From: Maribrevibacterium harenarium | GTDB taxonomy: Bacteria > Pseudomonadota > Gammaproteobacteria > Pseudomonadales > Marinomonadaceae | Reading direction: 5' to 3' | Assembly (NCBI RefSeq): GCF_006385675.1 | Contig: NZ_VFRR01000006.1 | Span: 62,001-126,000 of the forward strand | Length of the DNA stretch: 64,000 nt | Notes under the pieces: model-generated | What the model was told of the DNA's origin: nothing | Seen by the model: the letters and a program-made list of their open reading frames with translations, nothing else | The model's database searches: none | Made by a program: the position numbers and the translations under genes | In this document: positions 21,833-29,602 of the stretch, one piece after another | Numbering within the stretch: position 1 is the stretch's first letter | How the letters are laid out: each line of letters starts with the position of its first letter

Positions 21833-22975
21833 TCAAAACCACACACCATACACCACAAATGCCAGCAGCACTTGCCAAATTGGTGGTTTGGCTTTTTGTA
21901 ACCAAACAAAGCCCGCTACCACGACCACTACATCCCACAAGCTATGAATGCCAGCAGGAATGATAGGGAAAATTAAAGTCGCGGCCAGTAAGCCCACCAC
22001 GGCGGCATTGATGGCCACCAAGGCGCTTTGGGCTGCTTGAATTCGAGCAAGGGAATGCCAGTAGTGTTGCCCCACTAGCATCAGCAATAATCCCGGCAAA
22101 AAGATTGCCAATGTTGCCACCAGCGCCCAGATCAAGCCGGTACCCTCACCAGCTACCGCACCAAGGTAAGTGGCTAGGGTAAACATTGGGCCAGGGACGG
22201 CTTGTGCCGCCGCGTAACCCGTTAACATTGCGTTAGCTGGTAAATACTCTGCTAGGGATTCCGTCAATACAGGTAGCACCACATGGCCGCCACCAAAGAT
22301 CAGACTCCCCCCTTGGAATAGCTCGGCGGCAAAGCCTGTTAGTCCTCCAGACGTGACGCTGAAACTACCAATAAATAAGGCTAAGAACGCCACTAACGCG
22401 AGGGGACCAGCCATCCCCGTTCGGCTTGCAACCGGGGAATCAGTACCCGCTTTTAACTGCAATTTTGCTCCCACCAAGCCAGCGCCAATCACCAAAATCA
22501 CACTCGCAAGTGCGAAAGGCCAAATCAAGATAAAGACACCCGCTCCAGCGGCGATCCACCTCGTGGTACTGTCTTTACAGAAGTTTCTCCCCATGCCCAA
22601 GATAGCATCGAGTACTATCACGATTGCCATCACCTTGAGCGCACCTATGATGCTGTTAAATAGGCTACTGTCACTAAGCCAGCTACCGAGCCAAGCAAAT
22701 AAACACATCAAAATCACAGAAGGCAGGGTAAAGCCTAAAAATGCCGCCACGCCCCCAGCCACACCACCGCGATGATAGCCCACCGCAAAACCCACCTGAC
22801 TCGACCCTGGCCCCGGCATCACTTGGCTTAGGGCTACCCACTGGGCGTATTGCTGCTCCGTTGCCCATTGCTCTTGCTCCACAAAAACCTTGCGGAAATA
22901 CCCAATATGGGCAGCCGGTCCACCGAAGGACGTCCAGCCAAGTTGAAAGAATTTCTTGAAAATAGTGGTAAACAT
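21833..22975 (-). CDS. chrA: Chromate transporter, ChrA family
   Basis: A 380-residue polytopic inner-membrane protein of the CHR family, which exports chromate or related oxyanions using the proton gradient. The N-terminal half shows the family signature FGGPAAHIGYF near residue 17 and the PGPGSSQVGFAVGY segment near residue 54. The second half repeats the fold with FGGGHVVLPVL and AVPGPMFTLATYLG, so it is the long, two-domain form. GGAG five bases before the ATG supports this start. It lies convergent with nothing and divergent from the hip module, with a REP element just upstream. Substrate specificity cannot be read from sequence alone; some family members are not chromate-specific. Confidence 0.9.
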   Translation of the reverse strand: MFTTIFKKFFQLGWTSFGGPAAHIGYFRKVFVEQEQWATEQQYAQWVALSQVMPGPGSSQVGFAVGYHRGGVAGGVAAFLGFTLPSVILMCLFAWLGSWLSDSSLFNSIIGALKVMAIVIVLDAILGMGRNFCKDSTTRWIAAGAGVFILIWPFALASVILVIGAGLVGAKLQLKAGTDSPVASRTGMAGPLALVAFLALFIGSFSVTSGGLTGFAAELFQGGSLIFGGGHVVLPVLTESLAEYLPANAMLTGYAAAQAVPGPMFTLATYLGAVAGEGTGLIWALVATLAIFLPGLLLMLVGQHYWHSLARIQAAQSALVAINAAVVGLLAATLIFPIIPAGIHSLWDVVVVVAGFVWLQKAKPPIWQVLLAFVVYGVWF

Positions 22976-23002
22976 AAATGCTCCATTTTAGTCGCCCGCC
23001 GC

Positions 23003-23033
23003 TTTGTCGCTCGCAAAGCGAGCTCCTACGGAG
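23003..23033. repeat. REP-like palindrome
   Basis: GTCGCTCGC, a 3-base loop, then GCGAGC followed by TCCTACGG: an imperfect hairpin with a conserved tail. The same element recurs in the array at 24.6-24.8 kb and, degenerate, at 25.84 kb. It sits 28 bases upstream of chrA. Confidence 0.8.
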
Positions 23034-23045
23034 GAGTTATCCAAA

Positions 23046-23065
23046 AGATTGCTATATAGCAATCT
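23046..23065. promoter_or_regulatory. Palindromic operator candidate, hip module, distal
   Basis: AGATTGCTATATAGCAATCT is a perfect 20-base palindrome upstream of the HTH antitoxin gene. Its core TTGCTATATAGCAA recurs almost exactly 39 bases downstream. Paired palindromes before an Xre/HipB gene are the usual autoregulatory sites; binding by this HipB is inferred. Confidence 0.65.
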
Positions 23066-23086
23066 TATGCTATTTTTCATAATATG

Positions 23087-23102
23087 TTTGCTATATAACA
23101 AA
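23087..23102. promoter_or_regulatory. Palindromic operator candidate, hip module, proximal
   Basis: TTTGCTATATAACAAA is a near-perfect palindrome sharing the TTGCTATATARCAA core with the upstream site. It ends 15 bases before the antitoxin ATG, where a bound repressor would block initiation. Confidence 0.6.
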
Positions 23103-23117
23103 CTTATTACTCGGTAG

Positions 23118-23384
23118 ATGATTGTGTCAAACAGACAGCAACTAGGCCAAAAGATTCGCGATGCCCGCAAGCAACTCGGTAAGACCCAAAAGCAGCTGGC
23201 AGAGCAGACTCATATTAACAAATCGACCTTGTCACTGATCGAAAATGGCCATTTTACTGGATCACTAGATATCTATGAGCGTTACTTGGATGCGGTTGGC
23301 CTTACGCTGGAAGTTTCCGCCAAGCGCCATCAGCTCCCCAGCTGGGAGGAGATAGATGATCTTTTCAGGGAGGAAGATGAATGA
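23118..23384 (+). CDS. hipB: HipB-like Xre-family antitoxin
   Basis: An 88-residue protein with a helix-turn-helix domain at residues 7-62 (LGQKIRDARK, KTQKQLAEQT, NKSTLSLIENG). It has a short acidic C-terminal tail ending LFREEDE. It is the DNA-binding antitoxin of the hipBA pair: it should neutralise the kinase and repress the operon through the two palindromes just upstream. The stop overlaps the hipA-like start by 4 bases, so the two are translationally coupled. The ribosome-binding site is weak; a GTG two codons downstream is an alternative start. Confidence 0.85.
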   Translation: MIVSNRQQLGQKIRDARKQLGKTQKQLAEQTHINKSTLSLIENGHFTGSLDIYERYLDAVGLTLEVSAKRHQLPSWEEIDDLFREEDE

Positions 23385-24613
23385 TGGCAAAGGAGCAGAA
23401 GTTCCCCAAACAAATCAATCAGATTAGCGTCCATGCAGAAAATACAGAGCTTGGGATATTGGGCAAAGGGGCTAGGCATCACTTTCAACCAGTACAATCT
23501 GAGCGGTATGTTTCTCTAACCATGACTCGACCGACCTTAGACGGTTACTCATCTGGGGCGTTACATCCGATTTTTTCCCAAAACTTACCAGAAGGCTTCA
23601 ACCGTCGCTATATCGCGGAAAAACTTGCTCGATATGCCAAAGTAGATGATATGTATCTCCTCGCATTGCAAGGAGATCATGGCATTGGCCGACTTCAGTA
23701 TCACAGTATTCTAGCGCTACCAGAAGTTGAGCAACTCAGCTTATCCGATATTTTGCACTATCAAGGTGAAAGTCCACTTTTTCCCCAGTTACTGGAAAAG
23801 TACTATTTGCGTAACGGTTTAGCAGGGGTGCAGCCTAAAGTAAGCCTACCAAACACCATCACAGGGGACACTGGCCGAACCATGGAGCAAAAGGATTTGA
23901 TCGTGAAATCCCATGATCCAGAATTCCCGCTGCTTACGGTAAACGAATATGTCTGTATGGAGGCTGCCCGGTACTGTGGTTTAGAGCCACCAAAGGCATA
24001 TCTTGCCGAAGACCTAAACACCTTCGTCGTGGAACGTTTCGATAAACCTAACGGAGTTTGCTTGGGCTATGAAGACTTCACGACCCTAATGAAAAAGCCC
24101 AACACACCAGACGGAAAATATAACGGCAGTTACGAGGCCTTGCTAAAAGCTGTAAACCTTTATACAAATAGTGTCGATGAAATTAGCAAGATGTATCGCT
24201 ACATCGTATTTAATTGCCTGATCGGCAATGGTGACGCACACCTGAAAAATTTTGCCTTACAATATAGCGACGATATGCAAACCATATTTGTCTCACCACC
24301 TTTCGATATCACCCACACGTTAATCTATGACACCATCGACAACAATATGGCTCTCAAAATGGCCGGCAGCACAGCTTTTCCCGATTTTACCACTCTGTTG
24401 AAGCTGGCGGAGTCTCCGTATTTTAAGATTCGCAATGCAAAATCCATAATCGAGCAGACTGCTGAAGATATTTTGACTTACTTGGACAAATCCAACGAGG
24501 TTAATCTTATGAAAGGACTCAAGACTTCAATTCAGAACTCCGTCTCCCACGTCATGCGACATCAGCCACTTACCGAAAAATACCGGCACACCAAACACCG
24601 TAAATTTCCTTAG
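23381..24613 (+). CDS. hipA: HipA-like Ser/Thr kinase toxin
   Basis: A 410-residue HipA-family kinase. In E. coli HipA phosphorylates glutamyl-tRNA synthetase and causes persistence. The N-terminal couple_hipA domain (about 1-110) contains LHPIFSQNLPEG. The kinase domain follows, with GVQPK at 149-153, the ATP-lysine segment LIVKSHDPE near 173, VERFDK near 217, the catalytic loop GDAHLKN at 284-290 (Asp285, Asn290) and the metal-binding Asp309 in PPFDI. The residue aligning with the autophosphorylated Ser150 of E. coli HipA appears to be Gly146, so that inactivation mechanism may be absent; Ser155 lies nearby. The family is clear, but the target is not known. Confidence 0.87.
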   Translation: MMAKEQKFPKQINQISVHAENTELGILGKGARHHFQPVQSERYVSLTMTRPTLDGYSSGALHPIFSQNLPEGFNRRYIAEKLARYAKVDDMYLLALQGDHGIGRLQYHSILALPEVEQLSLSDILHYQGESPLFPQLLEKYYLRNGLAGVQPKVSLPNTITGDTGRTMEQKDLIVKSHDPEFPLLTVNEYVCMEAARYCGLEPPKAYLAEDLNTFVVERFDKPNGVCLGYEDFTTLMKKPNTPDGKYNGSYEALLKAVNLYTNSVDEISKMYRYIVFNCLIGNGDAHLKNFALQYSDDMQTIFVSPPFDITHTLIYDTIDNNMALKMAGSTAFPDFTTLLKLAESPYFKIRNAKSIIEQTAEDILTYLDKSNEVNLMKGLKTSIQNSVSHVMRHQPLTEKYRHTKHRKFP

Positions 24614-24623
24614 GGGTCAGAAT

Positions 24624-24797
24624 CTTGTCGCTCGCAGAGCGAGCTCCTACGGGGTGGGGGGGCGCTCGCCGATTTGTCGCTCGCCAAGTGAGCTCCTACG
24701 GAATTGGATTATCTGCCGATTTGTCGCTCGCACAGCGAGCTCCTACGGAATTGGATTATCTGTCGATTTGTCGCTCTCACAGCGAGCTCCTACGGGG
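24624..24797. repeat. Tandem array of four REP-like palindromes
   Basis: Four copies of TTGTCGCTCGC-NNN-GCGAGCTCCTACGG start near 24625, 24675, 24721 and 24768, a period of about 47-48 bases. The spacers between the later copies are themselves near-identical (GGATTATCTG followed by CGATTTG). Copies vary at one to three positions. With flanks this fills the 290 bases between the two toxin-antitoxin modules; short open frames here are by-products of the repeat. Confidence 0.85.
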
Positions 24798-24833
24798 TCT
24801 GAACCTGTAAAAAGTTACAATCGCGCTCAAAAA

Positions 24834-24862
24834 TTGACCACAAGGCGATGTGGACATAATAT
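24834..24862 (+). promoter_or_regulatory. Sigma-70 promoter of the Xre-RES operon
   Basis: TTGACC and TAATAT separated by exactly 17 bases, 42 bases upstream of the antitoxin ATG. This is the best -35/-10 match I found in the window. The -10 overlaps the left arm of an inverted repeat. Confidence 0.75.
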
Positions 24863-24890
24863 TGACGATAATTAATGTCTAAATTATGTC
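24853..24890. promoter_or_regulatory. Inverted-repeat operator candidate, Xre-RES module
   Basis: GACATAAT at 24853-24860 and its exact complement ATTATGTC at 24883-24890 flank 22 bases. A further ATGTC lies at 24875-24879. The left arm overlaps the -10 box, so a bound antitoxin would shut the promoter. Autoregulation is known for Xre-RES systems; this particular site is inferred. Confidence 0.6.
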
Positions 24891-24903
24891 ATCTGGAGGT
24901 ATT

Positions 24904-25272
24904 ATGGCAACTCTCAAAATTGGCTCTCCCCCAGCACATGGCTACGAGCTACCTAGCTCTTGGGCAGAAGCGTTTTGCACTACGGTAGATCATATAGCGC
25001 GTTTTGTTGACCTGCCCTCTCAGTCACTCAAGCGCAAAGACCGCATTATGAATGTGAAGGTTCAGACTCGCTTGATTGAAGTCCATGCTCTGCTGCGCCG
25101 TGTACGCCCATGGTTTAATTCTGATCAGGCCGCTTGGGCTTGGTATATCGGTGAGCCGTTGGTAGCATTCGGGCGTTTGACACCCGCTGAAATTATTAAG
25201 ATACACCATGAAAAAGGTATAGAGGCCCTAAACGATTGGATTACCGAGCGGGAGCTTGGGGGCTTCCAATAA
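24904..25272 (+). CDS. Xre/MbcA/ParS-type antitoxin
   Basis: A 122-residue antitoxin partner of a RES toxin. The C-terminal toxin-binding domain (old DUF2384) is recognisable from NSDQAAWAWY through GRLTPAEIIKIH to GIEALNDWI at residues about 75-118. The N-terminal half is a divergent helical DNA-binding region. I chose ATG 24904 because GGAGGT lies just upstream; an ATG six codons earlier has no Shine-Dalgarno. The stop overlaps the toxin start by one base (TAATG). Strong promoter and inverted repeat upstream suggest tight autoregulation. Confidence 0.85.
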   Translation: MATLKIGSPPAHGYELPSSWAEAFCTTVDHIARFVDLPSQSLKRKDRIMNVKVQTRLIEVHALLRRVRPWFNSDQAAWAWYIGEPLVAFGRLTPAEIIKIHHEKGIEALNDWITERELGGFQ

Positions 25273-25817
25273 TGTCATCTGCTCTCGAAGCTTTGATTCA
25301 AGGTCTGGGGAACTCGCCCTTAACAAGCTACAAGGGCAACGCTTATCGGATGCACAACCCGGTTTGGGCTTGGTCTCCGCTAAGTATGGAAGGCGCAACC
25401 ATCACCGGCGGCAGATTTAACCCAAAAGGATTCCCCGCACTCTATTTGGGACTAAGTGTTAATGGCTGCTGGGCGGAAGTTTCGGGCGGTGCAACCAATG
25501 CGGTCCTAGCGCCACAAATGCTTTGCTCTTATGCCATCGAGATCGACGGGGTAGTTGACCTGAGATCAAATTATCGTGACCTTTTTGCCGCTCCTTGGCG
25601 GGCTATGCTGTTGGGCAATAGGGAACCGCCAGGCTGGGCGCTTTGCCGAGCCATTAGTGCACACCCTCAGATAAACGGCATCCTTGTCCCAAGCTATGTA
25701 ATGACCTCTGAAAGTAACCTCGTTTTATATCGATTACCGCCCAAATCAGTAAAACTGTTCGATCCTGAAGGCAGACTGACAACCTTATATGGTGGCCAAT
25801 TGGATTTAGATATTTAG
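25272..25817 (+). CDS. RES-domain toxin
   Basis: A 181-residue RES-domain protein. Characterised RES toxins of Xre-RES modules (for example MbcT) destroy cellular NAD+. The conserved residues that name the domain are visible: Arg in AYRMHNP near residue 29, Glu in WAEVSGG near 63, and a Ser in the later MTSESNLVLYR segment. GGRFNPKGFPALYLG near residue 45 is the typical fold core. Its start lies inside the antitoxin stop, giving coupled translation. A degenerate REP element follows the stop. It looks intact, so the module is probably functional. Confidence 0.87.
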   Translation: MSSALEALIQGLGNSPLTSYKGNAYRMHNPVWAWSPLSMEGATITGGRFNPKGFPALYLGLSVNGCWAEVSGGATNAVLAPQMLCSYAIEIDGVVDLRSNYRDLFAAPWRAMLLGNREPPGWALCRAISAHPQINGILVPSYVMTSESNLVLYRLPPKSVKLFDPEGRLTTLYGGQLDLDI

Positions 25818-25840
25818 ATCGGTTTGTCGGTCTGCTATTT

Positions 25841-25953
25841 TTTCGCTCGCGGAGCGAGCTCCCGTCCTACAGGGTCAGACCCTCCTTTCTACCCCATGGG
25901 GTCAGACCCTCCATTTTAGAGGGTCAGACCCTCCATTTTAGAGGGTCAGACCC
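25841..25953. repeat. Composite repeat cluster before mutY
   Basis: A degenerate REP hairpin (CGCTCGCGGAGCGAGC) is followed by four copies of GGGTCAGACCC at 25872, 25899, 25921 and 25943. The last three have an exact 22-base period and shared spacers (CCATTTTAG). The final copy lies inside the 3' end of mutY and encodes its last residues. Confidence 0.85.
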
Positions 25954-27005
25954 TCTAGGATGGTGCGCACCGGGGCGGGTAGGCCAAGGGATAATGCTTG
26001 TTCTAGGTTAAACCATTGGTATTTGTCTTCGCCGATGGTGTCGTTGGCTTGTACCTCTAGCCGCTGGGGGCGGATTTCTAGGTGGTAGTGGCTAAAGGTA
26101 TGGCGAAATTGTGGTAATGGGGTAACGGAGTCAATGGATACAGGAAAGCGCTGTTCGGTTTCTAGTGCTACGTCTGCGTGGTTATCTATCTCTGGTAGAC
26201 TCCAAAGTCCACCCCAGATGCCGGTGGCTGGGCGCTTCTCTAGCAATATGCCATGGTCACTTATTAGCACTAGCATTTGGGTGTGTTTCACCGGTTTGTC
26301 CGCTTTTTTCGGCTTTTTCACTGGGAAAAGCGTGGGATCACCACTAATGCGGCCGTCGCAGTCCCGTTGTAATGGGCAAAGTAAGCACTGGGGCTTGCTG
26401 CGGGTACAAAGGGTCGCCCCTAGATCCATCATGGCTTGGGTGTAGTCGCCACAGCGCTCGGCGGGCATGTAGGACTCGGCCAGTTGCCACATGGCGTTTT
26501 CAGTTTTCTTTTCCCCCGGCCAAGTGGGGATAGCATGGTAACGGCTCAATACCCGCTTCACGTTGCCGTCTAAAATAGCCGTTTGTTGCCCTCGGGAGAT
26601 AGATAAAATCGCCGCTGCCGTGGAGCGCCCTATCCCCGGTAGTTCACAGACACCTTCTTGGGTTTGCGGAAATTCCCCATCCCAATCATTGACCAACTGC
26701 TGCGCCGCTTTGTGCATATTGCGGGCGCGAGCGTAGTACCCCAGCCCACTCCAGTGGGCCAGCACGTCATCTTGCTCTGCCGCAGCAAGGGCAAAGACAT
26801 CCGGGAAGGATGCCATAAAACGCTGGTAGTATGGGATCACCGTCGCCACTTGGGTTTGCTGCAACATGATTTCAGAGATCCAAACCCGGTAAGGGGTTTT
26901 GTCTTGCTGCCACGGCAAGTTTTTGCGCCCATGCTGGTTGAACCAGTTTAATACTCGGGGCGCAAAGTCTGCTTTCGGGGTCAGCTCCATAGTGGTTAGG
27001 CTCAT
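25938..27005 (-). CDS. mutY: Adenine DNA glycosylase MutY
   Basis: A 355-residue base-excision-repair enzyme that removes adenine mispaired with 8-oxoguanine. The N-terminal catalytic domain has SEIMLQQTQV with the catalytic Glu near residue 44, the helix-hairpin-helix ELPGIGRSTA and LDGNVKRVLSR. The iron-sulfur cluster ligands follow the exact C-X6-C-X2-C-X5-C spacing in the CTRSKPQ..C..C segment. A C-terminal NUDIX-like domain that reads 8-oxoG follows. The last five residues before the stop (EGLTL) are written by a GGGTCAGACCC repeat. An internal ATG five codons in is an alternative start. It lies 47 bases downstream of asmA, as in Pseudomonas. Confidence 0.95.
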   Translation of the reverse strand: MSLTTMELTPKADFAPRVLNWFNQHGRKNLPWQQDKTPYRVWISEIMLQQTQVATVIPYYQRFMASFPDVFALAAAEQDDVLAHWSGLGYYARARNMHKAAQQLVNDWDGEFPQTQEGVCELPGIGRSTAAAILSISRGQQTAILDGNVKRVLSRYHAIPTWPGEKKTENAMWQLAESYMPAERCGDYTQAMMDLGATLCTRSKPQCLLCPLQRDCDGRISGDPTLFPVKKPKKADKPVKHTQMLVLISDHGILLEKRPATGIWGGLWSLPEIDNHADVALETEQRFPVSIDSVTPLPQFRHTFSHYHLEIRPQRLEVQANDTIGEDKYQWFNLEQALSLGLPAPVRTILEGLTL

Positions 27006-27052
27006 TGCTTTATCGGGGCTCTCTCTTAAGGGCTCTCTCGGTCATGAAAGGG

Positions 27053-29413
27053 CTAGAACAGCCCTTTCAATGCGCTTTTTAGTTTGTCTTCCGCTTTTTG
27101 TTTCAAGGCTTCTTCCTCGGCCTTTTTCTTAGCTTCTAGTTCCGCTTGCAGACGGGCCTTTTCTTCCGCCAATTTCGCTTCAGCGCGGGCTTTTTCTGCC
27201 TCTAGCTTCGCTTGAGCGGCTGCTTTCTCTGCATCCAACTTGGCTTGTGCCGCAGCTTTTTCCGCCTCTAGCTTCGCCTGCAATGCGGCTTTTTCAGCAG
27301 CAAGTTTAGCGTCTAACTCGGCTTTCGCTAAATCGGTAAAGATTTTGCCAAAACCAGCAATATCCGGGCGACACAAGCCTACCGGGTCATCACTAAATTT
27401 ACCTTTACATACCACGGGGAACTTAAGTGCCTGCACGTTGCTTTTCACGGAACATGCAGGGTCAACTTGGCTTCCCGATACCCCAACCCGGGCGGTGTAA
27501 TTCAAGCTACTATTCGGCAGTGACACCACACCATCACCGGTTACTTCAACACCCACCGCCGAAATTTCCAAGCCCGGAGTGGACACCTCACCATTTACAA
27601 TCCGAGCTGGGAATTGCATGGTTTCAAATGGCGTGTCTGCCCCATAAAGGCTTTTATCAATAGTACGGGCGCGGCTAGCGGCAATGCCTTCACAAACACT
27701 TTGGGTCAGGTTCATACCCACCAAAGCACCGCTTTTGATTTCCACCAATAGGTCACCGTTCAATTGCTTCATAAAGGCATCAACGCTATTGCCGGTGGTG
27801 TACATATCCCCTTGTAGGTAAGTGGCACCAGCGATTTTGTCCAGCTCCATAAAGTCATTGAGCAATGGCTGGATCTGCACCCCATTCATGGCGGGGGAGA
27901 TATCGATACGTGGCTCAGAACCATTCACATCTAGCTTGGCTTGCAGGCTCACATCACCGTCATACAAGGTGACTTTAGCTGGATTGATGGTCACCACGCC
28001 GTCGCGCTGGTTGGAGTCCAATTCGATGCGGTCAATGGAAACGTTTTTCACTTTTAACGTATCGAATATAAAGCCGAAGTGGCCATTTAGGGTTTTCACC
28101 AACTCGACTGGGATTAAATCACCAGCGGGAGCTTCGGCATTCTCTTGCGTCGGCACCGCTGCAACGTCTTCCTCAACCCCTTCTACAACCGGCGGCAGGT
28201 AACGATCCACATCTAGGTTGGCACCGGCCACTTTCACATCCCAAGATAATGGGTTCAAATGCAACAGGGCATTGGCTTCGATTTCCGTATCATCCAAAGC
28301 CAAAGAAATGGGCTGCACTTTTACCGTATCCAAATTGCCTTTGGCAGAAAGGTTTAAACTGGCCTTTTGCAGTACCGTTTCATCCGCCATTTCGGGCAAT
28401 TCAATATTAAGTTTCCCCAGCAGCGCTTTAGGGGAGAACTCGGCCACACTCACGACAGCACTAAACTCCGGTGCAGTGAGGAACTGATAGACTTCTGCTT
28501 GGATATCGGCATTGATTCCTAGGGCGCTAAGGCTAAGCCCTTCTACTTGAAGGTTTTCCTGGGGCAAGTCGAGATCCAAACTCGCTACTTCTAGCAAAGC
28601 ATCTAAAGGTTGCACCGGCAAAGCTTCCATATTGACGGAGCTTTTCACCTCCAGTTTTGCTAGCGACAAAGCCTGACGCTCGGGGAACACAGTTAGGTTA
28701 GAAGACAGCGCCACATTAGCCTTAATTGGATTCTGTCCGGTAAGGTTGCTCTGCTCGACGGTCACATCCAGCAACATGGGCCAAGCCTGATCCCAGCGCA
28801 CATTGGTTAGAGTAAGGTTAGCCGTTGCCTTGGCTTTTAAATCCGCGCTGGCGTCGGTGTAGGAAATGGTCGCGTTTTGAATCAGCAACTCATCCAATGC
28901 GATTTGAGGCAAAGTCAGAGCGCCGGGAGCATCGGTATTTTCGGTAGGCGCTACGGAAGATGACTGCTCCGCGCCGGTCGCTTCCGCTGTCGTTGCGCCC
29001 GCATTTGTCTCTGCAGGCGTATTGGTCACCGGAGGCAGCCAGTTAGGGGTACCATCGGCAGCCACTTTTAGGTCAGCATTGAGGCCGATTAGACGCACCT
29101 TTTCCACTTCAATGGATTGTTGCAGTAGCGGCATCACCGCAAGGCTAAACTCGGCCTTGTCGAAGCTCACCACCTCTGGCGCATCCCCCATGGCGACGCC
29201 AATATTTTCAAGACTAAGCCCAAGCCACGGAAAAAATGACCAGCTAATATCGCCATCTAAACGCAGGCTCACATTAGCCTGCTCTTTCGCGACTTGCGTT
29301 AGCTGGCCTTTAAATTGATTCGGGTCGACAAAGACCAAAATGTAAACCACTGCTGCCATGATCAGCGCCACTAGCGCCCCGATCAAATATCCTAATCGCT
29401 TAAACCAAACCAT
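27053..29413 (-). CDS. asmA: AsmA-family envelope protein with coiled-coil tail
   Basis: A 786-residue protein, longer than E. coli AsmA (617). One N-terminal transmembrane helix (residues about 8-29) anchors it in the inner membrane with the bulk in the periplasm. The AsmA N-domain follows (DPNQFKGQL, LRLDGDISWSFFPWLGL). The C-terminal AsmA region lies at about 500-680 (PLLNDFMELDKIAG, MKQLNGDL). AsmA proteins are bridge-like and affect outer-membrane phospholipid and lipopolysaccharide balance. Residues 704-769 are six consecutive 11-residue Ala/Lys/Glu repeats, followed by a basic end (LKSALKGLF). Two low-complexity Thr/Ala/Glu linkers lie near 130-160 and 410-430. GGGGA lies before the ATG. 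Confidence 0.9.
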   Translation of the reverse strand: MVWFKRLGYLIGALVALIMAAVVYILVFVDPNQFKGQLTQVAKEQANVSLRLDGDISWSFFPWLGLSLENIGVAMGDAPEVVSFDKAEFSLAVMPLLQQSIEVEKVRLIGLNADLKVAADGTPNWLPPVTNTPAETNAGATTAEATGAEQSSSVAPTENTDAPGALTLPQIALDELLIQNATISYTDASADLKAKATANLTLTNVRWDQAWPMLLDVTVEQSNLTGQNPIKANVALSSNLTVFPERQALSLAKLEVKSSVNMEALPVQPLDALLEVASLDLDLPQENLQVEGLSLSALGINADIQAEVYQFLTAPEFSAVVSVAEFSPKALLGKLNIELPEMADETVLQKASLNLSAKGNLDTVKVQPISLALDDTEIEANALLHLNPLSWDVKVAGANLDVDRYLPPVVEGVEEDVAAVPTQENAEAPAGDLIPVELVKTLNGHFGFIFDTLKVKNVSIDRIELDSNQRDGVVTINPAKVTLYDGDVSLQAKLDVNGSEPRIDISPAMNGVQIQPLLNDFMELDKIAGATYLQGDMYTTGNSVDAFMKQLNGDLLVEIKSGALVGMNLTQSVCEGIAASRARTIDKSLYGADTPFETMQFPARIVNGEVSTPGLEISAVGVEVTGDGVVSLPNSSLNYTARVGVSGSQVDPACSVKSNVQALKFPVVCKGKFSDDPVGLCRPDIAGFGKIFTDLAKAELDAKLAAEKAALQAKLEAEKAAAQAKLDAEKAAAQAKLEAEKARAEAKLAEEKARLQAELEAKKKAEEEALKQKAEDKLKSALKGLF
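27107..27304 (-). repeat. Six hendecad coding repeats in asmA
   Basis: Six in-frame 33-base units encode 11-residue blocks of the form LEAEKAAAQAK. An 11-residue period is the hendecad signature of a straight coiled coil, as in TolA-like stalks. The central units are closest to each other, pointing to tandem duplication. Confidence 0.8.
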
Positions 29414-29602
29414 ATTTTCCCCGTGAGTATCCGATCTCAGTCTGTGTGTTGAGCATCATATCACCCTTCTTTGTCGCTCCCTAGCCGCAGCCTGTCGCAG
29501 CTTCCCTATAAAAACCATAGAAGCCACCGAGCGCTAGCTTTATAATGTTGCATAACTTTTATTTCAATCGGTCCATCTGACCCACCGAGGAGATCCCCTG
29601 CT

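Noticed and set aside
21505-21909. Small minus-strand frames upstream of the adhesin
   Set aside because: AT-rich, with no ribosome-binding site and no recognisable domain; one overlaps the 3' end of chrA out of frame.
24624-24797. Possible CRISPR array
   Set aside because: The regular 47-base period is due to palindromic REP units. The spacers are near-identical rather than unique, there are only four units, and no cas genes are present.
24625-24875. Short open frames of 61-73 residues between hipA and the Xre antitoxin
   Set aside because: They read through the repeat units, giving repeated peptides, and have no start signals.
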